Below are positions 1 through 5,268 of a stretch of 5,268 nt of DNA, piece after piece (within the stretch, counting starts at the first letter, position 1; each line of letters starts with the position of its first letter). The position numbers and the translations under genes are program-made. The stretch is taken from positions 1 to 5,268 of the forward strand of contig JASLEN010000122.1 in assembly GCA_030151105.1 (NCBI GenBank). Direction: 5' to 3'. This DNA is from Dysgonomonas sp. (lineage in GTDB: Bacteria; Bacteroidota; Bacteroidia; Bacteroidales; Dysgonomonadaceae). A model generated the notes under the pieces. The model saw nothing but the letters and a program-made list of their open reading frames with translations. It searched no databases and had not been told where the DNA came from.

Positions 1-488
1 CCCGAGGTGCGAATATTCTGGCTGAAGTTGTTGGATTTGGTTTCTCATCCAATGGAGATCATATATCCAACCCCAATGTAGATGGGCCTCGCCGCTCGTT
101 GCAGATGGCAATAGACAATGCAAACATTGATATCAAAACGATACAATACATCAATGCTCATGCCACCTCAACTCCTGTGGGAGACATGAACGAGGCCAAA
201 GCAATTAGCGAAATATTTGGAGATCATAAGCCCTACGTCACATCTACCAAGTCTATGACTGGTCATGAAATGTGGATGGCAGGAGCAAGCGAAGCGGTGT
301 ACTCAATATTAATGATGAACAATAATTTCATTGCGCCTAATATAAATTTAGAAGAAGCAGACGAAGATTCGTCGAAACTAAATATACCAACAGAGAGAGT
401 CGATTTGGAGTTTGATACTTTACTTTCCAATTCATTTGGTTTTGGAGGAACAAATTCTACATTGATAATTAAAAAATTTAAACAATAA
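1..488 (+). CDS. FabF-like beta-ketoacyl-ACP synthase, C-terminal part (5' end outside window)
   Basis: The frame is open from the first complete codon (position 3) to TAA at 486-488. This gives about 161 residues, roughly the last 40% of a FabF/KAS II-type condensing enzyme (usual length about 410). The catalytic Cys half is upstream and not seen. Both catalytic histidines are present: NAHATSTPVGD (His codon 159-161) and KSMTGHEMWMAGASE (His codon 264-266, preceded by the usual STKSMTGH lysine motif). The C-terminal glycine loop NSFGFGGTNS follows at about 426-458. The enzyme would catalyse decarboxylative Claisen condensation of malonyl-ACP with an acyl- or aryl-ACP in the cytoplasm. It lies 17 nt upstream of an ACP gene and in a pigment-type operon, so a dedicated polyene-extending role is more likely than housekeeping fatty acid synthesis. 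That role is inference. The stretch after the second His is bulkier than in E. coli FabF. Confidence 0.93.
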   Translation, partial: RGANILAEVVGFGFSSNGDHISNPNVDGPRRSLQMAIDNANIDIKTIQYINAHATSTPVGDMNEAKAISEIFGDHKPYVTSTKSMTGHEMWMAGASEAVYSILMMNNNFIAPNINLEEADEDSSKLNIPTERVDLEFDTLLSNSFGFGGTNSTLIIKKFKQ

Positions 489-505
489 GTACAATAAAAT
501 ATAAG

Positions 506-757
506 ATGACAAACGAAGAGATAATTGAAAAGATAAGAGAAACCCTAGCCGAAGAATTTGAGGTGGAGATTGATACTATTCAACCAGATGCTCCCCTGAT
601 AGAAACTCTGGAAATGGATAGCCTCGACTTTGTAGATATGGTGGTATTGATAGAACAAAATTTTGGTTTTGCAGTCACAGGCAACGATTTTGTAGGCATA
701 AGAACATTCCAAGACTTCTACGACTTCATCATTGCTCGCATGGAGAAAGCTGAGTAA
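506..757 (+). CDS. Acyl carrier protein
   Basis: This 83-residue protein has the size and acidic character of a type II acyl carrier protein. The phosphopantetheine site is the LEMDSLDFVDMV motif at residues 35-46, with Ser39 as the attachment residue at the start of helix II. It is followed by the expected amphipathic helix (VVLIEQNFGF) and a C-terminal helix ending in FYDFIIARMEKAE. The ATG at 506 is chosen because it is the natural N-terminus of the four-helix fold. The leader before it is AT-rich with no clear Shine-Dalgarno, common in Bacteroidota. The protein would carry the growing chain between the ketosynthases, the dehydratase, an unseen ketoreductase, the thioesterase and the acyltransferase. 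Its TAA stop abuts the ATG of the acyltransferase gene with no spacer, so the two are probably translationally coupled. Characterised proteobacterial aryl polyene clusters have two ACPs; only this one is visible. Confidence 0.95.
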   Translation: MTNEEIIEKIRETLAEEFEVEIDTIQPDAPLIETLEMDSLDFVDMVVLIEQNFGFAVTGNDFVGIRTFQDFYDFIIARMEKAE

Positions 758-1645
758 ATGGCTGATTGGAAGGGTAAAACAAGAGGAGGCTCTTGGGGAT
801 ATTTATTCTTTATTTTTTTGATAAAAAAATGTGGAATCACTGCTGCTTATATATTTCTAGGTGTGGTGGTTCCTTACTTTATCCCTTTTGCACCCAAGGC
901 TACTCGTAGCATCTGGTTTTACGCTCGACAAGTTCTTAAACTCAGCATTGGTCAATCAATCGTGCTATTGTTCAAAAACTATTATCGACTGGGGCAAATC
1001 TTAATTGACAAAATAGCGATGAAATCTGGCTTGGAAAAGAAGTACAATTTTCAATTCGAAAATCGCTCACAGTTTTTAGATGTTCTAAACTCCAATAAGG
1101 GAGCAATAATTATAGGTGCTCACGTAGGAAGTTGGGAATCTGGGATCCCCTATTTTGCAGAATATAGTAAGAGAATCAATATCGTTTTACATGATGTAGA
1201 ATACCAAAGAATTAAGAAAATACTAGAGGAGAATACTTCTGACGAATATAGCGACCACAAGTTTATTCCGCTAAGCAATGATGGATTAACTCATGTATTA
1301 GCTATTAAGCAAGCCTTAGACAAAGGCGAATATGTTTGCTTTCAAGGCGACCGCTACCTAGACGAAGAACGTGCTATCACCAAAGAGTTTTTAGGAAGAG
1401 ATGCTCGCTTTCCAGAAGGTCCATTCCTATTAGCCTCACGACTAGGATTGCCAGTTGTATTCTATTTCGGGATGAGAGAAAGGCAAAGAACCTATCGCTT
1501 CCACTTCACTATTGCAGAACCTGTGGAGAAAGAGAAGGGCATCAAACGAGAAGATATTCTACTCAATCAATATATTTACACATTGGAAAACATCGTAAAA
1601 AAACATCCCGAACAGTGGTTCAATTATTATAAATTCTGGAACTGA
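758..1645 (+). CDS. LpxL/HtrB-family acyltransferase, membrane-associated
   Basis: This 295-residue protein has the usual length of the lipid A late-acyltransferase family. Residues about 15-44 form a hydrophobic, probably membrane-inserted segment. The catalytic H-x4-D/E motif is GAHVGSWES with His122 and Glu127. Further family blocks are QGDR (196-199), FLG...FPEGPFLLASRLGLPVV (about 211-234) and the C-terminal HPEQWFNYYKFW (283-294). Known members move an acyl group from ACP to a sugar-lipid at the inner membrane face. Here, directly after an ACP and beside ketosynthases and a methyltransferase, the likely donor is polyene-ACP and the acceptor an envelope lipid or glycolipid. That assignment is inference; ordinary lipid A acylation is the main alternative and is less likely in this context. 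The ATG follows the ACP stop immediately. The gene has a T7 and an A7 run close together near its 5' end (813-829), with the frame intact. Confidence 0.88.
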   Translation: MADWKGKTRGGSWGYLFFIFLIKKCGITAAYIFLGVVVPYFIPFAPKATRSIWFYARQVLKLSIGQSIVLLFKNYYRLGQILIDKIAMKSGLEKKYNFQFENRSQFLDVLNSNKGAIIIGAHVGSWESGIPYFAEYSKRINIVLHDVEYQRIKKILEENTSDEYSDHKFIPLSNDGLTHVLAIKQALDKGEYVCFQGDRYLDEERAITKEFLGRDARFPEGPFLLASRLGLPVVFYFGMRERQRTYRFHFTIAEPVEKEKGIKREDILLNQYIYTLENIVKKHPEQWFNYYKFWN

Positions 1646-1762
1646 AAAAAGTCTCAGACCTATTTATTGACTTCATCGGACATTGTTTGTCCATCCCATT
1701 TATAACTCTTACAGATAGTTATATTGTAGAGATGAGCCTCAAAATATTAATTTTTTCTTAGA
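1646..1762 (+). other. Intergenic stretch with weak hairpin and nine-codon mini-ORF
   Basis: This 117-nt AT-rich gap is the only real spacer in an otherwise abutting or overlapping gene block. I see no U-tract terminator. A weak imperfect hairpin can be drawn at 1706-1731 (CTCT-T-ACA pairing with TGTAGAG, one bulged T, about 11 nt loop). A nine-codon ORF (ATG 1732, MSLKILIFS, TAG 1759-1761) ends one base before the methyltransferase ATG. A TTTG occurs at 1686-1689, but no good TAnnTTTG partner lies 19-21 nt downstream, so a Bacteroidota-type promoter is not supported. An internal promoter or mRNA processing site is possible but unproven. Confidence 0.3.
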
Positions 1763-2848
1763 ATGAAACTATTCACAGCATTACAACAAAGATATACTAA
1801 AGAACAGCACTCAGCGCAAGAAGCTCAACGCTTGGCACAAGAGATTGCATTTGGCCCTATTGTGTTCCAAATCTCTCGATTGATGGTCAAGTTTGGAATT
1901 TTCCAGTTCTTGTCTGACCACAAAGAAGGATTGACTTTGGAAGCAATAGCTCAGAAAAAAGGGCTATCGCCATATGCTACAAAAATTCTCTTAGAATCAT
2001 CTTTGACCATAGGTACAGTTTTAATTACTGACAATAAGTTTACTCTATCCAAAACTGGTTGGTTCTTGCTTAATGATGAGATGGTGAAAGTGAATATGAA
2101 TTTCAATCACGATGTTAACTATTTAGGACTATTTAATCTAGAGCAAGCCTTGCTCGAAGGAAAACCTTCGGGGCTAAAAGTCTTTGGAGAATGGGACACC
2201 GTCTATGAAGGCTTATCACAACTGCCTTCTGAAGTACAAAAAAGCTGGTTCGATTTTGACCACTATTATTCTGATTGTTCTTTTCCTCAAGCTCTCGATA
2301 TTGTTTTTCAGAAACCAATTGCCAATCTACTAGATGTGGGAGGCAACACTGGACGTTGGGCTAGCAAATGCGTGGAATACAACAAAGAAGTTTCTGTCAC
2401 CATTATGGATCTTCCGCAACAGTTGGAATTGATGAGAAAACATACAGCCAACAAAGTTGGGGCAGAGAGAATCAAAGGACATCCATGCAATTTGCTAGAT
2501 GCTTCTGAGGCATTCCCAATAGGATTTGATGCTATTTGGATGAGCCAATTTCTCGACTGTTTTTCAGAAGGGGAGGTCACAAGCATTCTTAGTCGTGCTG
2601 CACAATCAATGTCGAAGGAAACAACACTCTACATCATGGAAACATTTTGGGATAGACAAAAATTTGAGACCGCAGCCTATTGTCTTACACAAATAAGTGT
2701 GTATTTTACAGCATTAGCAAATGGAAACAGCAAAATGTATCACTCCGATGACATGATTCGCTGTGTTCATGAAGCTGGATTGGAAGTTGTGAAAATTCAC
2801 GACGGATTGGGCCAAGGACATAGTATTTTAGAATGTAAAGTGCGATGA
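1763..2848 (+). CDS. SAM-dependent methyltransferase of the O-methyltransferase (AcOMT-like) family
   Basis: This 361-residue protein has the two-part build of plant/bacterial small-molecule O-methyltransferases. Residues about 28-105 form an N-terminal winged-helix dimerisation domain (LTLEAIAQKKGLSPYATKILL, then a wing ending KFTLSKTGWFLL). The C-terminal Rossmann domain has SAM motif I LLDVGGNTGRW at 189-199, an acidic ribose-binding motif VTIMDLP at 212-218, and the substrate/base region WMSQFLDCFSEGE at 259-271. In typical members this last block reads LHDWSDE with a catalytic His; here Asp265 takes that place. In an aryl polyene cluster the probable substrate is the phenolic head group, either ring C-methylation (as in 4-hydroxy-3-methylphenyl polyenes) or O-methylation; the choice is inference. 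The gene starts after the 117-nt spacer and its TGA overlaps the next ATG by 4 nt (ATGA), indicating translational coupling to the dehydratase. Confidence 0.88.
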   Translation: MKLFTALQQRYTKEQHSAQEAQRLAQEIAFGPIVFQISRLMVKFGIFQFLSDHKEGLTLEAIAQKKGLSPYATKILLESSLTIGTVLITDNKFTLSKTGWFLLNDEMVKVNMNFNHDVNYLGLFNLEQALLEGKPSGLKVFGEWDTVYEGLSQLPSEVQKSWFDFDHYYSDCSFPQALDIVFQKPIANLLDVGGNTGRWASKCVEYNKEVSVTIMDLPQQLELMRKHTANKVGAERIKGHPCNLLDASEAFPIGFDAIWMSQFLDCFSEGEVTSILSRAAQSMSKETTLYIMETFWDRQKFETAAYCLTQISVYFTALANGNSKMYHSDDMIRCVHEAGLEVVKIHDGLGQGHSILECKVR

Positions 2849-3282
2849 AAAGAGATATAATAGTACAAGGAGATGACATTTTAGAACTCATTCCTCAGCG
2901 TAAGCCAATTGTTATGGTAGATACTTTCTATGGCATTGAGGATGAGAATTCATATACAGGATTGACAATCACAGCCGACAATATATTTGTTGATGAAGGA
3001 ACGTTCTTCGAACCTGGCATTATAGAGCACATTGCTCAATCGGCGGCAGTTCGCATTGGCTACATTTATCAGCAAATGAAACAAGATGTACCCTTAGGAT
3101 TTATTGGTTCTGTTGATAAAATGAAAATCCATAATCTGTCCAAGGTCGGAGATAAACTATATACTGAAATAAAGGTGATTCAGGAAGTTTTTGACATCAC
3201 ACTTATTGCAGCTTCAGTAAAAGTAAATAAAGAAGTAATTGCAGAGGGACGAATGAAAATTTTCTTAAACAAAAATGAGTAA
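2845..3282 (+). CDS. FabZ/ApeP-like hot-dog 3-hydroxyacyl-ACP dehydratase
   Basis: This 145-residue protein has the length and motif order of a single-domain FabZ-type hot-dog fold: LIPQRKPIVMVDTF at 15-28, FFEPGIIEHIAQSAA at 54-68 (central helix with acidic Glu61), and GFIGSVDKMKI at 85-95 followed by KVGD. FabZ removes water from 3-hydroxyacyl-ACP to give the trans-2-enoyl chain, which in a polyene pathway is left unreduced. The second catalytic element, Glu61, is present, but the FabZ His (LPHRYPF in the classic enzyme) is Gln18 here. Either catalysis is altered, or this is the non-catalytic or complementary partner of a second dehydratase, as ApeI and ApeP are paired in characterised proteobacterial clusters. 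The start overlaps the methyltransferase stop (ATGA) and its own stop overlaps the thioesterase start by 8 nt. The fold and pathway call is firm; an active dehydratase is less certain. Confidence 0.85.
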   Translation: MKRDIIVQGDDILELIPQRKPIVMVDTFYGIEDENSYTGLTITADNIFVDEGTFFEPGIIEHIAQSAAVRIGYIYQQMKQDVPLGFIGSVDKMKIHNLSKVGDKLYTEIKVIQEVFDITLIAASVKVNKEVIAEGRMKIFLNKNE

Positions 3283-3721
3283 AAAGCGTAAAATAAACGA
3301 AGCTGCATTAACCATATCTACTCGTATCAAAGTCAGATTCAGCGAAGTAGATTCAATGCGTGTAGTGTGGCATGGTCAATACGTCCGCTACTTTGAGGAC
3401 GGGAGAGAAGCCTTTGGCGAAAAATACGGATTGAGCTATGCAAGCATCTATGACAATGGATATACTGCGCCTATTGTAGATCTGGCTTGCCAATACAAAG
3501 CTCCTCTAACTTTTGGAGAAGAGGCCGTGGTTGAAGCTCGCTACATTGCTACTGATGCAGCAAAGATTCTTTTTGAATATACTATTTATCAGGGCGATGG
3601 TGTCACAGTGGCAGCAACGGGGAGCACAATGCAAGTATTTTTAAACTCAGAGAACGATAATAAACTAGAACTCGTGAACCCACAATTCTATTTGGATTGG
3701 AAAAAACGATGGAACATATAA
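3275..3721 (+). CDS. 4-hydroxybenzoyl-CoA thioesterase-like hot-dog acyl thioesterase
   Basis: This 148-residue protein matches the YbgC/FadM/4HBT branch of hot-dog thioesterases in size and signature. The N-terminal motif RFSEVDSMRVVWHGQYVRYF (21-40) continues as EDGREAFG. It supplies the catalytic Asp26 and the conserved His33, Tyr36 and Glu41 of the helix that forms the active site. The next family block, DLACQYKAPLTFGEEAVVEA (69-88), is also present. Such enzymes hydrolyse acyl- or aryl-CoA or acyl-ACP thioesters in the cytoplasm. In this operon the likely job is release of the finished polyene or editing of stalled aryl/polyene chains from the ACP, the role suggested for ApeK-type thioesterases; the substrate is inference. 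The ATG lies within the last codons of the dehydratase gene (8-nt overlap, ATGAGTAA), and its 3' end overlaps the following ketosynthase ATG by 13 nt. An alternative reading as a general housekeeping thioesterase is disfavoured by the overlapping neighbours. Confidence 0.9.
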   Translation: MSKKRKINEAALTISTRIKVRFSEVDSMRVVWHGQYVRYFEDGREAFGEKYGLSYASIYDNGYTAPIVDLACQYKAPLTFGEEAVVEARYIATDAAKILFEYTIYQGDGVTVAATGSTMQVFLNSENDNKLELVNPQFYLDWKKRWNI

Positions 3722-5268
3722 GAACCAATACTTACTTGATAGCCAGCAATATCATTAGTGCTCTAGGTTTCACCACAAAGGACAACTTGGACGCATTAGA
3801 ATCCTATTGCTCTGGAATCAAGCGAGCAGAATCTCAAGAACTTTCTGACACTCCATTACAAGCAGCTGTAATCCATAACGAAGAGTTGGAGAGGCTTATT
3901 TCAAAACATCAATTGCAAAACTATACTAGAGTAGAGCAATTGATTATTCTGTCTATACAAGATACCTTGTCTCAAGTTTCTTTATCAACAAAGCATTCTT
4001 CATTTGGAATAATTATATCTACTACAAAAGGGAATATTAGTCAATTAAGGAATAATACAGAACAAAATTATTTAGGCGATATTTCCTCTCGCATAGCTTC
4101 TTACTTTAGTGTAGAAGGGCGAGTGTCTCTCATTTCCAATGCTTGCATTTCGGGAGTCTCTGCATTGATTGTTGCTCATAGAATGCTCAAAGCAGACATT
4201 TATGAAAATATGATTGTGGTGGGAGTTGATGAATTATCAGAATTCATAGTTAGTGGTTTTCAATCCTTTAAGTCATTAAGCGAAGAGCCTTGTAAGCCTT
4301 ACGATATAGCGCATGATGGACTCAGCCTTGGTGAGGCTTGCGGAAGCATCTTGCTTTCTAGCATTTCTACACCAAATAGCATCCAACTTTTAGGAGGAGC
4401 CATCACCAACGATGCCAATCATATTTCAGGACCTTCACGCACAGGCGATGGACTTTGGCATGCTATCAAAGAGGCGATGAAACAAGCAGAGTTAAAGCCA
4501 CAAGATATAGACTTTGTCAATCTGCATGGTACAGCAACAGTCTATAACGATGAGATGGAAGCAAAAGCACTACATTTAGCAGACTTAGCAGAGAAACCCA
4601 TTAATAGCCTAAAGCCCTATTTTGGACATACACTAGGTGCATCTGGAGTAATTGAAACGATTATCTGCACCGAGCAGTTAAAGAGAAAAAAGCTGTTCGC
4701 CACTTTAGGATACAACGAAAATGGAGTATCTCCAATGCTAACGATAGACTCGAAACACGTTTCTTTAGAAGAGGCAGAAGTTTGCATCAAAACAGCATCT
4801 GGCTTTGGAGGGTGCAATGCAGCTATTGTTTTGTCAACTACTCTTCGAGATATTTTCCAAGACAGAAAGGAGACTCAATTTGTAGAAAGAGAAAAAGTCT
4901 CAATCTATAGGAATACAATTACAAAGAATAATGAGACTATCTTTTCGTCCTCATCACCCAATTTTGCCCTATTCATAAGAGAGGCATACAAAAGTTCTGG
5001 AGAGCAGAATCAGAAATTCTACAAGATGGATGACCAATGTAAATTGGGATATATGGCAGCATTACATTTATTGAATGGTTATAAATTTTCTCCGCAAGAG
5101 ATAGGCATCATTTTAGCAAATAAGTCCTCATCTTTAAATACAGATATCAAGCACCAAGCACTTTTGGATGGTGGGGAAATGGCAAGTCCATCTGTCTTTG
5201 TTTATACTCTACCGAATATAGTTATGGGCGAAATCTGTATTCGACATAAGATTCAAGGAGAAAATACT
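3709..5268 (+). CDS. Beta-ketoacyl-ACP synthase fused to a second ketosynthase-like (chain-length-factor-like) domain; 3' end outside window
   Basis: The frame is open from ATG 3709 to the window edge: 520 codons without a stop, already longer than a normal FabF (about 410). Residues 1 to about 385 are a complete ketosynthase with nucleophile Cys146 in SNACISGVSAL, His273 in NLHGTATVYND, Lys302 and His307 in LKPYFGHTLGASG, and the closing loop SGFGGCNAA (364-372), so it should be active. After a polar linker, residues about 405-520 look like the start of another thiolase-fold condensing domain. It contains KLGYMAALHLL (445-455), IGIILANKSSSLNTD (465-479) and SPSVFVYTLPNIVMGEI (493-509), the last aligning with IPSTVPNMVAGHL of FabF. 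The window ends about six residues before the expected nucleophile position. By analogy with the ApeO/ApeC ketosynthase/chain-length-factor pair, the second half may set chain length; this is inference. The start overlaps the thioesterase gene by 13 nt, and no nearby alternative start fits. Confidence 0.88.
   Translation, partial: MEHIRTNTYLIASNIISALGFTTKDNLDALESYCSGIKRAESQELSDTPLQAAVIHNEELERLISKHQLQNYTRVEQLIILSIQDTLSQVSLSTKHSSFGIIISTTKGNISQLRNNTEQNYLGDISSRIASYFSVEGRVSLISNACISGVSALIVAHRMLKADIYENMIVVGVDELSEFIVSGFQSFKSLSEEPCKPYDIAHDGLSLGEACGSILLSSISTPNSIQLLGGAITNDANHISGPSRTGDGLWHAIKEAMKQAELKPQDIDFVNLHGTATVYNDEMEAKALHLADLAEKPINSLKPYFGHTLGASGVIETIICTEQLKRKKLFATLGYNENGVSPMLTIDSKHVSLEEAEVCIKTASGFGGCNAAIVLSTTLRDIFQDRKETQFVEREKVSIYRNTITKNNETIFSSSSPNFALFIREAYKSSGEQNQKFYKMDDQCKLGYMAALHLLNGYKFSPQEIGIILANKSSSLNTDIKHQALLDGGEMASPSVFVYTLPNIVMGEICIRHKIQGENT

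Noticed and set aside
811..830. T7 and A7 runs near the acyltransferase start as a possible phase-variable tract
   Set aside because: Seven-base runs are common in AT-rich coding sequence, the frame is intact and there is no longer repeat.
1336..1632. 98-codon open frame on the + strand inside the acyltransferase gene
   Set aside because: It lies wholly inside a well-supported gene in another frame. Its Arg/Ser-rich translation matches no fold, so it is a shadow.
1651..1660. GTCT-C-AGAC palindrome just after the acyltransferase stop as a terminator
   Set aside because: The loop would be a single base, so the hairpin cannot form usefully, and no T-run follows.
1686..1726. Possible Bacteroidota promoter (TTTG at 1686-1689) upstream of the methyltransferase
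   Set aside because: No TAnnTTTG element stands at 19-21 nt downstream. The nearest TA-rich match (1720-1726) is one base short and too far away.
2133..2891. Three minus-strand open frames across the methyltransferase and the start of the dehydratase
   Set aside because: All are antisense to genes with clear catalytic motifs, are short, and encode low-complexity or Cys/Ser-rich sequence with no recognisable domain.
1..3282. Reading the block as the housekeeping fatty acid synthesis operon
   Set aside because: There is no fabD, fabG or fabH, while an LpxL-type acyltransferase, an O-methyltransferase-family enzyme and a 4HBT thioesterase are interleaved, which fits a pigment cluster instead.
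4617..4817. 66-codon minus-strand open frame
   Set aside because: It is antisense to the ketosynthase region carrying His307 and the glycine loop, and nothing in the peptide suggests a real protein.

Overview
The window is a compact, co-directional (+ strand) block of seven genes. It looks like the middle of an aryl polyene / flexirubin-type pigment cluster from a member of the Bacteroidota, probably Bacteroidales. Three things point there. The gene content matches: ketosynthase, acyl carrier protein, LpxL-like acyltransferase, SAM methyltransferase, hot-dog dehydratase, hot-dog thioesterase, second ketosynthase. The sequence is AT-rich, and the starts have AT-rich leaders and mostly lack a good Shine-Dalgarno sequence, as is usual in that phylum. 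Several protein motifs (WHGQYVRYFEDGREAF in the thioesterase, a C-terminal P-x-QW-FNYYKFW in the acyltransferase) are ones I associate with Bacteroidota pigment clusters. The taxonomic call is inference from these features, not a database match.

Layout: the 3' part of a FabF-like ketosynthase (to 488); 17 nt gap; an ACP (506-757); zero gap; an LpxL-family acyltransferase (758-1645); a 117-nt intergenic stretch, the only sizeable one; a methyltransferase (1763-2848); 4-nt ATGA overlap; a FabZ/ApeP-like hot-dog protein (2845-3282); 8-nt overlap; a 4-hydroxybenzoyl-CoA-thioesterase-like hot-dog protein (3275-3721); 13-nt overlap; and a second ketosynthase (3709 to beyond the window) that runs on into a second, ketosynthase-like domain. 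No stretch over 300 bases lacks a gene. I see no RNA gene, mobile element, CRISPR array or convincing terminator.

Likely joint action (inference from the family and from characterised proteobacterial ape clusters): an aromatic starter is extended on the ACP by ketosynthase(s), reduced and dehydrated repeatedly without enoyl reduction to give a conjugated polyene. The aryl ring is methylated, the thioesterase releases or edits the chain, and the acyltransferase moves the polyene acyl group onto an envelope acceptor. No ketoreductase, aromatic ammonia-lyase or aryl-ACP ligase is visible, so these must lie outside the window or elsewhere in the genome.

Points most worth a second look: the apparent fusion of an active ketosynthase to a chain-length-factor-like domain; the dehydratase with Gln in place of the catalytic His; and the methyltransferase with Asp where O-methyltransferases carry their His base.
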